64,000 nt of DNA from Glandiceps talaboti (lineage: Eukaryota > Hemichordata > Enteropneusta > Spengelidae): positions 10,023,001-10,087,000 of the forward strand of contig NC_135556.1 in the NCBI RefSeq assembly GCF_964340395.1, given 5' to 3'. Within the stretch, counting starts at the first letter, position 1; each line of letters starts with the position of its first letter. Shown piece after piece: positions 35,001 to 50,000 of this stretch. The translations under genes and the position numbers were made by a program. The notes beneath the pieces are model-generated. The model was given only the letters and a program-made list of their open reading frames with translations. It did not search any database and was not told where the DNA came from.

Positions 35001-38000
35001 CACTAGCTTGAACAAGGTCAAAAAACAAGTCTCTGGTTACATCACAACATGTTTCCCGTCATACAGCAATGAGCATACACCTACAATGTGGGACTGGCAA
35101 AACAAATTTGGTATCCACTTTCCAGTTGTGCGGACACAGAGATTGATTGAGATTTAAACTGATATGAATTGTTCTATACACATGTACCTATCAACATCCA
35201 ACTGCTGATCAATGGAATACTTTGAGGCAGAAATGGGCACATGAGATTTCAGAATTCTTTATGCCCGGAACATCTTAGTAGTGTGTGTTTTTTGACAGTC
35301 TCACTTCCAGTGGAACCCGATCCTGCCCAGCTGACATTCTAAATACAAGACATTATCATTATCAGCTTCAAACACATACGATGGATTTCCACCTGTCTGA
35401 ACTCCCTTCTTACATCATGAACTTTAGTGAAGATGATGATGGCATGACATCAAATGACTCTGCTTACAATTATATCCAGTACAGTAGAACTAGTAATGGG
35501 CTTTGGGAAATCCTGCTTGTTTTCATCCTATTTATTGCTATGGTCTTTGGTAATGGATTGGTTATCATAGCATTCATTGTCTTCAAGAAACTTCAATCAC
35601 AAAAGACAAACTACTTAACACTTAACTTGGCTGTATCTGACTTCTTGTTTGGAGTCTTAGTAATGCCATTTAAGCTACGAGAACTGAGATCACAATTCTG
35701 GAACTTGGGGACTACATTATGTCTGTTACTGATCAGTTGTGAAGTTTTCCTTAACTTTGTATCAATTTTATGTCTTGTTGTTATAATCATTGATAAATAC
35801 TGTAACATTCAGTATCCCTTTATGTACATCAACATTGTCAAAATGAGAACAATCCAGATTGCTGTTTTTTCCACCTGGATCATTCCATTTACTGTAACAT
35901 TCATTCCCAATATGAGTGGATATACATGTATTCCGGACTATCCACTGTTTATTGAGAATAATATATGTGTACCATTGTTTGAGGAATGGTGGGTAATATG
36001 TGGGTTTGTTCTTGGGTTCATGATTCCATTTCTAATATTAGCGTACACCAACCAAAGACTTTTCAGGATTGTCAGTAACCAGGCTAAGAGAGTATGCATT
36101 CAAAGTCAGACCTCTACGTATCCAATATGTTTCCGAAAAGCTCAATTCAGAGCTATTAAAGGCACTGCTATTATCGTTGTACTATTCTGTATAATGTGGC
36201 TGCCTTATTATATTACCAAAATCATACTTGCTTTTTATCCTACTTCAGCAATTGTTATTGAGATTCACTTCTATTCTAGTCTCCTAGCCTACTGTAATGC
36301 AGCAATCAATCCTTTACTTTATGCATATAACAAAGATTTCCAAAGAGCATATAGGAAACTTCTGTGTTGTGATAGACATTTCATATGTTTATAACTTATT
36401 GATATAGATTTGTTCATTTTATTGGATTTACAGCCCGTTTCATGTTAGTGTTTGCCGGCTCTGTTTGATACAATCATGCAGAAACCAATAAGAAACTGCA
36501 ATTTAAAGATTACAAGATCACAATATCTTGCTACATTTTGTCTAAATGAAATAAAATCATTTAAATGTATGGCAACTAGACACGGATGCCAATATATTGA
36601 TGTCTGCATTGTTGCAAGTTATAACAAAAATCATAGACCCTGAAACAAAACACCGCCTGACTCGACTAGAATCTCATTAGCATTGCTACATTTTATCGTC
36701 TGGCTATACAAAAATCTTACCAACAGCGTTTCGTCAATTGTCTGGTGTGACAAACATCTTTATCAATATTGTTACACTTCTTTGCATGAGCTACCATTAT
36801 GTCAGGAGATCATCGGCAACTTTATACGTCCATGATAAACCTAAAGTTGGCACGTTCTTTGATATTTTTGAGACAGTCTATTGTCTAAAATGTAACAATT
36901 TTAATTCAGCTCATCATGCCAGACATGCGGAAAAATAAATTAGATCTGTGTCAAACCAGACAAGATGAAGATTTACAACATCAAAGGGATATTTTGTCTA
37001 GCCAGACAAAAAACTGTAACAATGTTAGTGAGATTTTTGTTGAGGCAGACTACATTCATTTCATGTAGATTTAATGATGCAAGAAACCCATATTCATTCC
37101 ATCAGGCTATCTTAAAGTGTAGCATGTGCAGTACGTTTCTTATTGGTTTCCAGGTGACTGTATCAAATAGGACCAGTGAACACTAACATGTAACTGGGAG
37201 TACTTGTACTTCCTAATGTATCATTCAAATGCCATACACAATATCAATATTTCTTGTGCTGTGAAAAAAACAGAACAATTAATCCAATGACTGATAAGAC
37301 AACAAAACATGGGTGTTAAATCATCAGTTAATAGTTTATTCAAAACATCAATATGATGTATTGGATTATTGCATATTGTTTTAACTTGCATTTTGTCTCA
37401 CGAACAGCACTATTGTATTTTTGAATCTCAAACTGCTATAAGTGACACATAATTTCTTTTCATTGGAACAACACACTAAGCTTCGAATAAAACAGTTCTG
37501 ATAAATTGTGCTCTCCCCTTTTCTGTTTAGAGTGTAGCATGGTAAATGTATTACCTAATGCTAGTACATGTACTCCTTCACTGCTAGGAGACCGTCTGTA
37601 CATACTTCATAGCTACCCGATTCATCATCTTTAATGGCTGACATTAAAATCAACTTGACATGTTGACTTTTAGTTCTTGACTATCTGTATGTATTGTATA
37701 ATGCTCTGTTGCCCTGGAGCACCTTGACATTGTATGACCTTGTGAAGGTCAATCTTAGGCACCACACGACTGACATTTTCAAAGTAGACTACATGAACCT
37801 CTTGGATCATTACTGATAACTTAAATTCATGACAAATTTCAAATTTGACGCCGGTTTATTGCTGTTATATCAGTCTGCATACAGAAGAGGACAATCTCAA
37901 ATCAGTAAATTGCCAACTTGAAGCTAAATATCGAACATGATTTTGTTACTTATTGTACATTGTAAAATATAGTGTGAACAAGTATATGACAGAACCCCAT

Positions 38001-41000
38001 GATACGTGAGCGCAAGTGTGGCGTACTTGGGGTATTTGCATGAGTGATTGCAGTGTTCTCTGGGCCTGTAATTTCACGAGTGTAGTGAGTGTATGCTCAT
38101 GAAAATGCAGCAGAAAACACTGCAAGCACAAGTGTAAATACCCTGAGTATGCACACTGGAACAAACATGGCATGGAGTTCTGTTATTTCTTCATACTGTT
38201 TATCTGAAATGGCCAATTTCCATAAAAATCATAAAAATTAAAAATCATATTTCGTGTGTAGCAAACGATCATGTCCTCAATTCCGAAGGTATGCAATAAT
38301 GTTTTCAGTAATGCACTGCAGTGGAAATACCACCAGTATGTGCACGCACCAGTGCAAGTAATCTCTGGTACATAATTATTTAATGAGTATTACTCACGTT
38401 TCATGATAATGTTGCGCCAGAACAAGATGAGTTATGTATCTAATTGAGGTACTTGTTCAATGTTCAATTATAAAATTGTTGCCATGAATATAAGGCATTA
38501 TATACGTCATCATTATATTAAATGTTATCAGAGATAAATGGTATGATTATGTCACAGAAAACTCTCCTCAACTTTTTTGAATTTACAAGGAAATGGAATT
38601 AGATATGATTACACAACAAACAATTCACTCCAGAGAAAATGACGTCAAACTGATCATTTAAAGTAAACATAACTGTACGATGTTTCCATGCAGCATTGTA
38701 GGCATATTGATATACATGATCATATTAAAGCAAAAAAACCGAAAACGTTTGTGAACAATTCATTCACAACAGTATGAATACTACACAATCAAACTTGTTG
38801 AACTTAAAGTTTAATAATATAAAATGAAATATGTATGGGTCTAAGATGCTTGTTGAACTTAAAGTCTGACTGTATAGAATGAAGTATGTACATGTATTAG
38901 GTCTATGTAAAACACTTAATGGCAAATGTTGAAACAACAAAACCATTATTAGCTTAATTGCTAATTTTTCATTTAAAAATATACGTATAGACAAACTGGG
39001 CTAGATATGCCAGAAAATTGATATTAATGCAGTTTCACAGTATACTAATTCACTAAATTTACAATGTTTTGGGCAAGTTTTACAAATGATTTGTACTATT
39101 TTTATTATTGACAAAATTGGTCAAAGAGAAAATGCTCAATAGATGGATGTGACTTATTCACCTGTTATTCACCTTCTTGAGTACATCAACCTGTCAATAT
39201 ATAGGCTAATGTGTTTTTAGATCAGGTCGTGACTTGGACAGTATTTGTTTCACCTAATACTTTAATACACACACACATACAGATGTAATGAAATCTTGTG
39301 GTGAAGTGTTGACTGTATGACTGTCAGGAAATGTAAGTAACAGTTTATTAATGGAGCAATTGGTTGTCATGATCACATGTCGGGGACTCTGTGTCCAATC
39401 TGATTTAAATGCGAAGCAGAATTGTTTGTATTTGCTGTTGTCATTCTGGGAGGAGGTGCGCAGCCTAGTATGAGAACAGTAAAAATAAAAGATAAGAAGG
39501 AAATAAAGGTAGATATACGTTATATGACATTAAGCTGATTCCTTTCATCAAATTTTAAATCAGATTGGTCTGGATCCTGAATCCTAGCTGCAGTTTCATG
39601 TAGAAAACAGAACTTGGTTAAGTGCTGAAATCATTTTATTCAAAAAGACAAAGAAACAAGAATCATCATGTTAATAACTAAATGAAACAAGCATAAGTTG
39701 CTTAGAATAGTCAGGTGAGATTTGTAACAATTTAGTGATTTTAGATTTGCACATCAACAGTAATGCGATTTACAAACTTTAAGGTTATAACACTCAAGCA
39801 GTTCAAAGTTCTTTTTTTAACATTGACCTTTTGATCTGTTTCAAAGGTAGAAGTCGACCAAGGCAACCTATATATATTTTGCACTATTCATCTTTTTCTT
39901 ATCATTTATTGCTGCATAACAGGCATGACCTCTGGCTTGTGTTTTACATGCACTAGGTGTTGAAGAAAACTAACCATATTTCATTTATAATCAAAACATT
40001 GTTTACCATGGAAAGTGAAAAGAATATATAAAGACATCATATGAAAGTGAAAAACATGTTTACCATGGAAAGCGATAAGAATATGTTAAGACACCGTGTG
40101 AAAGTGAAAAACATGTTTTCCATGGAAAGCGATAAGAATATATTAAGACACCGTGTGAAAGTGAAAAACATGTTTACCATGGAAAGCAAAAAGAATTACT
40201 ATGTAAATCCCACCTTTGTTTGCACATGACAGTTATGCTTGGAGTAGACTATATAATGAAAATAAGATAGATTGATAGCACAAAGAATATTTCTCCAAAG
40301 GTTGCCTTGGTCAACTCCTACCTTTTAACAGTCTTTCATCAGCATTCTAAGTGACTGTGTAGATCGATCTAATCGTACGATTTACTCTACAAGTGGCACT
40401 TCCTATCTGGTACAGACAACCAACCATATACTCCAAGTGTCACATGGTGTCAAGAACTTAATGGCTGTGGTGTGGGTTACTCATTATTAGTACATATTTA
40501 CAAGATTAAATTGCATGAGCAAGGTGTGGTTTTTCATTTGTTAATATCCCAGCTTGAATTGGAAATCGTTTTCTTCTACTATTAGAAGGAATGGATATGG
40601 AACTTCACAGGTGAAAATGACAGGGAATTCATTGGCATAACTCTTGATGTATGTGTGATCAACAACACAATTCATCAGCTAACTGTTTAATGTGTAAAGC
40701 GCACACGCTGATGGTTCAACATCATAATCGACAGCATGAACGATGTATGGTAAACGATGTATGTAAATTTTGGATTTGATTGATTTTAATATACCACACT
40801 AGTTCTATAGATTTATATCCTGCCTGGACTTACTAGCTAGTAGCTGCCAATAAGCAGTAATCAATGACAGAACAAAACATTGAATATTGAATGAACCAAA
40901 CAGGAGAAGGAAAAGTGAGCTTTCATGGATGCTACGCTGATCTCTGCCACTTTATAAAGAGATAACCAACCCGATCACATTTTTGTCGAGAGCTGTTGCA

Positions 41001-44000
41001 TGACTTTGTGTAACTTCAAGATTTTACACAGACGACAGTGGATGCAAGCACTGCAGCTTTATACACTGCACAGAGGTAAAGGTACCTTCAGTAATTCCAG
41101 GAAAACTTTGCCTAAATATGCCACATAGGATCATGATAATGCTAAAGGTTCTGTCACCTAGAAATCGTTTCATTGCTTTTGCAATGAAGAACAACTCAAC
41201 AGATTCTGATGGACAGGATAGATGGTCTTGTCTGTTTCCAGTATTTGAAGTCATGTTGTTTTCTCTCATCACCATTGCTGTGATTGTTGGTAATATTCTA
41301 GTATTACTATCATTCAGACTGTACAAGAAACTGCATGTACAGATATCCAACTACTTCATCATAAACCTCTCAGTTACAGATCTCCTGCTTGGAATATTCA
41401 TATTACCGTTTGAACTACTCCAGTTGGTAATGAATGGTTGGCATTTTGGGGACACATTCTGCACCATTTGGCTTTCTTCTCAGTTGTTCCTCTGCTTTGC
41501 ATCAATTCTCAATTTAGTTATCATCAGTTTAGACAAATATGCTAACATAACATGGCCATTGCAGTACTCTTACAAACTAACACTAAGCAAAGTAGTTGCT
41601 ACTATAATCATTTTGTGGGTATTTTCAGCTCTAGTGACATGGTTTCCAGCGATACTTGGGAACATTGCAACAAGTGAATCGGCTTCACACTGTCAAACTA
41701 AATGGAGTCCTGCATTGATCTTATTTGCTGTAACCATAGGATTTATTATTCCACTTCTGATTCTCTTTTACACCAATATTCAAATCTACTGTATCACTAA
41801 GAAGCAAAGAACAAAGATCTGGGCACAATCCCGCAACTCTTGTCCGAGACGACCATCCTTAAGAGCTGTTCTAACTACAGTGTTTCTTGCCCTGGCATTC
41901 TGTGTCATGTGGATGCCGTATTTTTTAACACAAATATTTCATGCTTTTTATCCAAACTCTGTGCTTTTAGGGCATATGACAAACTACTGCAGCTGGCTCG
42001 GCTACTGTAATTCTGCTGTCAACCCTTTACTTTATGCACACAACAAAGACTTTAAACAAGCTTACTGCAAACTTCTACCTTGTATTAACAAGTCCAGAAG
42101 AGGCACAGTACATGTCAGTAGTGTGGTATAAAACCATGGATCACACACTTCAAAATATTATGACAATACTTCTGTGAATATTTTCAACCAAATCTTGTAT
42201 TTGTAGAGGAATTTCCCTGAAAACCAAAGTTCTTGATCTCTCCAAACTTTGCCATATGAAAACATGAAACCCTGTTCCTGGTCCGTTGGAAATAATAAAA
42301 AAGAAATTGGGATGGGTGGGTGGGTGGTTGGGGTTCATTGCTTTGTTGTCAATGAAATTGACAATCTTTTAGTTAGAGTTAACATAGCATTCAATGGCCA
42401 CATCGGTTTTTAAAATACATTTTATTTCTAGTATTATTGTGACATATATTTTAAAATTTGTCCATGACCCCTGATTTTTTAAAATTCATTTTAATTGACA
42501 CTGGGTTTGAATTTTCTGACAAAAGTTAGTGATTTCCATCCATTCTCAATGCGCATACAACATTAAGTCATATTTTTACTGTCACAAAATCTTTTATTGG
42601 TTGCTAGGCAACCAGGTATGCTAATTGATGGACTGGTGTCAGATGATGTCCTTCTTTATAAACCATGGCAACTAGACAGTTGTCTGACATTTACCAAACA
42701 AAATTTGACAGCAAAGCTCATAGCTTGTATTTGCATATGCTATTCTTATCTCTATTGCCAAGCTCCAAAGAAATGACTCAAGTGGATAATTGTATTTTAA
42801 CTTTTTGAATTCACAAAATAATTTTGCTGTCAGAGAGGATGCGCTACAAATGGTGCGATAACACTGTCACACATTTCAACCTTCACCTCAAATAAACTTG
42901 TTAACATGGGCCCAAAATGGTGGGAACAGAACACATGCTGACAGAGTTTTGTATTTATCAAATAAACTCAGCTTCCGAACTATATGCACGATAATCATTT
43001 CACTACGGATCTTTACACCGAATGCAACATCTACACATCCTGATGTAAGAGTCAATTTTGTGGTTTCTAAAGATTCTAAATTTCTCGACTTGGAGAAATA
43101 TGTTTGATTTGTTGATTGTGATACCTGGGGAACAGTTCCCTACTAAAACAACTCCCACGATACCTACTGACGGTTCTACCACATCCAGCACGGATACCAC
43201 AGCTCTGCCGTCTTACACTATCATTCTAGAGCTTTGTTTAGTGATATGCATCACCCTGGTTATTCTTTCTGGAAACAGTCTAGTGTTGATTTCTAGCGTA
43301 GCTTTTAAAAAGTTACGGAGTCAACATTCTTATTATTTCATAATCAACTTGGCAGCATCAGATCTTCAGTTAGGAATCTTCATTCTGCCATTTGAAATTG
43401 TACGACTCTTTGGATGGAAGGTGACAATTGGACCTGTGTTCTGTGTGGTATGGCTGACCATGACATTGACACTATGTTACGCATCCATTCTGAGTCTGGT
43501 TGCTATCAGTATAGACAAATACATATGTCTGAGGTGGCCAATCAGATATTTTGAGAAGATGTCAAGATGCAAGGTCAAGATTGCAATATTTGTGATATGG
43601 ACTGTAGCAATCGTGGTGACTTGGCCTGTGAGTTTGGTGGCAGGTCTCACGACATCCAGTTTCACGCATGAAAGCTGTCACATGACATGGACAGTAAGAC
43701 TGGTACTCTTAGCAGTTATCCTGGCATTTTTCGTTCCCCTTGCAATTCTACTGTACACCAACGTATACATCTATCGCATCGTTCAAAAACAGTGCAACCA
43801 GATTGAAGCCCAAGTCAACATCTGCAGCATGTCCAGTGGACAGACTTACATACGGAGACGATACAAGCAAGCATCAAAAGGTATTGTGATACTTGTTGCC
43901 GCATTTGTTATGATGTGGATGCCATACTTTATCATCCAAACAGTCAAGATCTTTTATCCAGACAATGCTACAGTGGGTAAACTGTCTCTATACTTTGGTT

Positions 44001-47000
44001 GGCTTGGATACTGTAATTCTGGTATTAATCCATGGCTGTATGCATACAATAGAGACTTCAGAGCTGCATACAAGCAGATTTTGACTTGTCAATGTAAGAA
44101 ACATGCTTTGCATCAATTACAATGACCAAAAACAGAATGGTCTCAACTAAAACAGTTCTTAGACTGCTCAAATTGAATATTGAGTGTACCAGACGTCCCA
44201 TGGTCGTGATGTGCTCATCTCAGTATATGACCAAATACAGAAACATGCAGCTGGGACTGACTGGATAAAATACACATGGAAAACGGCATGATGTGAATCA
44301 TACGTGGCTATTTCTGAAAAACATTTATCAACTTGGTTACTTTGTTTCGTACTGTGTCAGAAGACAAGTTCAGTGCCATCATGGCAGAGAAAGATGTGAT
44401 CCTCAAGAGCAGAAGAGTGTGTGTCTAACATTGGGTTGAACTGACTATCAGCAATATCAGAAATAACTGCTTGTCTGACATAAAGTACAGTGAATTTCAC
44501 AATACTGTTCAGCTTTTCTGTTTGATACAACCACACAGAAACCAACAAGAAACTGCATATGCCACACTTCAATAGCAAGATTGCATTTTTTGCTACATTT
44601 AGTCTAAATGAAATAATTAAAACCATTTAAATGTATTGCCACTCCATGCAGACAATTGGGTGCCAATGTTTTTCTTAGATCAAACACTTGATGAAGGGTG
44701 CGTAAAATGTCCTTTGTGGTGTTCATTTGATGTCTGTACAGTATGGTGGCATATGTAGTTCATTTCACTTTGACAAAATGAAACTGTACCCATTCAATCT
44801 TGCTATCTTAAAATGTAACATGTCCAGTTTCTTCAATGGTTTCTGCGTGGTTGCAGCAAACCGAAAAGCCGAGTGGTATTGTGAAATTCCCTGTACACTA
44901 TAGCAAGGAGCTTTACTATGGTGTAGCCAAATGCACATCAGATTTATTGATATAAATCTAACTCACTTGGATATGCATCAAAAATCGACCACAAAAATCA
45001 GACAAGACAGACAAACTATTCTGATAATTTCATCAACTGAGACATTTTTTAACTTGTTATTTATCATTTTAGATGTCAGATTTTGGAGAGTCTGAGAGTT
45101 TGTCAATGTTTACCATCATATATCTTGACATTTTATTTTTCCTAAATACAGTACACGATTTATGCACTTTATACAGATGTTGCTGCTGATGGCTCAAAAA
45201 GTAGTGTTTAGCACACAATCAATATATGATTGACTGACGCACGATATGTCTAACCTTTGACAAAACAAGACATTTTACCAAAGCATGGTTTTGGTATAGT
45301 TTTGTGTGAGAGAAGAAAATTCAATGAATGAGCATAGTGTGGCCTTTGTGGCCATCCAGCACGACATCGTGAATATTCAAATATTTGCTACGTTGCATTG
45401 GTACGCATGTATTCGTACTCTATGCTTTAATCACCTGTGATGATATACAACAATACATGCAGCGCTAGTGGCTAGTGTAAATTTAAAAAGTCTACACCAA
45501 TTTTCCTTTCTCACACAAAGCTACACCAAAGCCCATGACTGGAGTCTTTTTTCCAAGCCAAAACTGTTGTGAACTTTAAAATTAGATTGGACCACTACAT
45601 GAACACTGCAAGGGATTATATGAGCCTTTGAGGCTTTCTTCCCTGATATGGTTAATTTACAACCATGGCAATCATGTTATTGTTATTCATAGACATTATG
45701 TTGAAAGAAATGGATCTATGAATGGACCTAAAACTTACAAATAAATACATCTAATCTTGTTTTTGAACATTGTGATATTTTAACCAGAGCTTTTATGAGA
45801 TGATATTTACACTTATCTCTCTGTTCTATTACTCTGGTATTAAAGCTAGGCTTTGGTTTACTAAGATAGACACAAATTATTGTCACATCAACATGTTGAT
45901 ACAACAGTGATAAGCTATATAGAATGGACGTTAGTTTAATTATAGTCTCAGAAGGGCAGCTCTCTGAAAGCTAGTTATATAAAGTTGCAGTTGGCAGTTT
46001 TTGGAACTTCCAATGTTTACACTATCTTGATCAGAGGATGATTAGTCCTCATTCTCCATAGGGGCAGTTGTTTGTACACAACTAAGTAGTTGGGAGAAAG
46101 CGGGTTAAATTCGTACAACAGAGGAACTGCTATCACACACTTCGGTCTACTACCACATAGAACAACAATAGTTTAAAGATGTCTATCTTAGTAAATGAAA
46201 GCCTTGCTTATCAGTAGTATGTAACAAACATCTGAAAACTTACATGTACAAATATGTATTGGACACTGAATATACTTTATCACATATATCCATCTCAACT
46301 ACCAGAGTTCTAAAACCTTAGCAAAAAAACTTGTCATTACAAGAGATATGTTTATATGAGTCATATTCTGCTGGAACACTCGCATACTAACCACACACCA
46401 AATAAGTAATGTTACCTTACCTTTGTAATGGCTCTATTCAGCACTGCTGCTTCATCTTTTTTATTAAACTCAAATGCCTTGTCATAGTAATCTTTAGCCT
46501 ATTGATGAATAATACATAATATAATATCATTAGATATGATTCCCAATATTTTACTTCATTCTGCCAAGTGACCTAAGGGGCCTGGTCACTATGAGTTAAA
46601 GACAAGTACTGACAAACCCCTTGGGTCTCGAGGTATTTTTTGATTGAATGAAAGTATATCTTGGTGAACAGTACAATTATATTTGTGCAAGCGGTACGTT
46701 AAAAAGTTGGTAAAAATAATGGTGACTTTTAACGTGTCCAACCATATGTTGACCAATGTAGAACCAATGACTTAGATGAGTTTTGTTGTTTTGGTGAATG
46801 ACCAGGGTATATATTGTGTATTTTTTTGGTACTAAAATGTACTAAACTTGCCTTGTGTATGGTGTCAAAATGTATGTTGTACTCTGAATAAAAGAGTACC
46901 ACTGACAAATAAAATGTAACGATAATGCAAGATGTATTGTATTGTAAGACTTTTGTTGAGCTAAGCAATAAAATGTAGCAATGTTAGTAAGATTTTCGTT

Positions 47001-50000
47001 GAGACAGACGATAAAATGTAGCAATGTTAGTAAGATTTTTGTTGGGACAGACGATAAAATGTAGCAATTAATGTTAGTATGATTTTTGTCGAGCACGACA
47101 ATGTTTTGTTTCAGGTTTTATGATTTTAATTGTAAAATCCTGGAAAAAAGTGACTAACCTGTCTGAACTGACGTGTGTGGAAGTACAAATTAGCAGCATT
47201 AAAGTAAGCCAATGCATAGGTAGGGTCTAGTTGAATTGCTGATTGGTAGTCTTTGATAGCATTGGTACGATCCCTCATAAACTGGTTGATAACACCACGG
47301 TTGGTGTACAGTTCAGCAGACGGAGAACTCTTGATAGCAGCATTGATATCTTTAAATGCTGCCGCTGTGTCTCTCATTTGAAGACATACAACAGACCTGC
47401 CTTCTAAAGCTGGCTTGTAATCTGTCAAAATTGTACAAATGCAAAGAATAAAGTCTTAGATAGTATAACAAATTTGTTTTGTGTCTGTATCACTTTGATT
47501 TTTTTTCCACATTAACTATTATATTTTTTGACAGAAATAACAGTTTCAAATACATTTGTTGAGTGTTGAAATTGCTCTCAGACTGTTGCTTTTGAAACTG
47601 TTAATTTAAATGAAATGGTTCGATGCAATGATATTTACATCAGTTTAAATTTCAATTTAGCATACAAGGAACTAGTCATGTATGTATGTATGTATGTATG
47701 TATGTATGTGTGTGTGTGTGTGTGTGTGTGTGCGTGCGTGCGTGCGTGTGTATGCATGTATGCGTGTATGTACATGTATGTATGTATGTATGTATGTATG
47801 TATGCACACACACACACTCACTCACTCACACACACATGTACATAATATATATATGTATTTACAGTCATAGGTAGCACTCCACCTGTACATTATCTTAGGA
47901 TAGCAAGGTGTGTACAGTATCACACACACAATACATGTAGTCACTGTACTTCAAAGTCTATACCTTACCATAGTTTGAATGTTATCAAAATAAACTGTAC
48001 TTTACCTGGGGATATATGCAGACATGCTGTGAAATGATTCCAGGCTTGTTGGAATTTACCAGTGACTTGTAAGTTATAACCTAGATTGACTCTGGCTGGT
48101 AAACACAGTGGATCAAGGTGCATGGCTGTCTCATAGTCATGTCTATCAAAATAAGATTACATTGAAAAATGTAAGAACATTTGAAAAGTCACCTATATCA
48201 CAAAAAATAGCAACAACACTGTTTTTATTGCAGAAGATGAATACTGTAAACCTACTACTTGACATTTTCGCCACTTCAAAATGTTACGATTTTAATTTTA
48301 TAGTCTTCACCTAGTTCTCAGACTAATTTTCTACACTGTATCCACTTTCCAGCATCAAGCATATAATTTGTTTATGGTTGTTTGCATTTTTATAGAAATG
48401 TCTACAGTAAAAGATGCCTTTCATAGTTCACATCAGATCCACTATCTAACGTACTAACCTTGCTGCAGTGTTGGCAATGTCATGTCCATAATCCATGAAA
48501 GCATTACCGCGTCCAATCAAAGCATCTAGGAAATATTTATCAACTTGTAAGGCACCTGTGTATGTTTTCACAGCTTCTTCTAATCTATTCAACCTGTCAC
48601 AAAATAAGCAAAAACATATCAGGAACTGCTGCTGACAATTTTTTGAATGTTTAGTAAAAGAAATATTTCCCTTTAAATTTCTTCTGATGGCACACGGTTT
48701 AATCCCAGATTTTGCATTAGTGCTATCTTACAAGTGAAGCCATGGCATAACTTAGGAATACACAGGATCATTCTTTTGTTCTGGACCAACTTGTTCTGGG
48801 AGACTGTAGCTCTGCCAGACAACTGTCTTTCTCACCAAAATGTTCATGCTAAGGCCTAAAAAAAATAATTGTTTGGTTCCGGCTACCCGACCCCACCTAG
48901 CTTTTCACTGCTGACTATAAAATGTTTTACCTATTTGAGAAAAAATAATAAATTCGCAAAAATTGTGAGAAATAGTGGATGCGGAAACTGCCATGAACTT
49001 AAAAAAAAAACCACTCTAAAACTGTTGAAATCTGTAATGGCTGTACATCTGATAGGAAGAAATAAACAACACAGACACCATTTGGAAAACAATGGAAAAC
49101 CTGAACTAGACACTCACACAGAAAAAAACATATAAAATAAAGTAAAAAATCTACCTACCCCACCAATTCTAAGATTTTTTTTAGGCCTAATACAAGCTGA
49201 GTCTTTAACACAATTGCTGATACACACAATTTCCTTGTTAAAATCAATATTATCATAAACATTTTGTTCAAGTTTTATACCTTCCACATCATATTAATTA
49301 CATTACGCAGGACTGTTGTTAGTCTAAAATGCATTTAAAGTAAGATTTAAAGCAATTGGGAACCTGTTAATTGCTGTTTTATCTGTATCATTTTTTATAC
49401 ATTGTAACCTCTATGTAACAAACTTATTTGGAGACTTGAAAAATGTTCATTATAATGAAGTGTTCATTAGTATTATAGTACTCTATTGGAAACATAGGTT
49501 TGGGAGACACAACAGGGTGTTTGTTATTACGGAATGTTCATTATAACAGAGTCTATAGTAAAGAGGTAGCAGTGTAATCATAACACAATCTCACATCCAC
49601 TTAATTAAATGGCTCTGTATATACATGTACATCAAACACAAAATACAGGCTTCTTATGCATTCATAGTAAAATCACAAAACCTGAAACAAAACGTCATCT
49701 GGCACGACAAAAATGTTATTAACACTGCTACATTTTATTGTCTGGGTCAACAAATATCTTACTATACAAACATTACTACATTTTATCACCTTATTCTACA
49801 AATATCTATATTTGGTAAGATTTTTGTTGAAATAGGCGATACAATGTAGCAATGTTTAGTCTTCAGATGATATTTTGTTTTAGTTTCATAATGTTAATTG
49901 TGAGAAGCCAAACACATTCAGACTTACTTGTGGAAGCACAGACCCAATGTATGCCTTATCTTGGGATCAGTGGGTTCGACCTGATAATGAAAAAATAGAG

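Noticed and set aside
36452-37186. Three 63-73-codon frames after GPCR B
   Set aside because: All lie inside the 770-bp MITE and lack conservation with its other copies.
40041-40229. 62-codon frame
   Set aside because: It is a translation of the 57-bp minisatellite (19 codons per unit).
47615-47874. Cys/Val/Met-rich and His/Thr-rich frames over tetranucleotide repeats (also 50540-50900, 56095-56489, 60878-61216)
   Set aside because: Microsatellite translations; the true TPR exons lie beside them.
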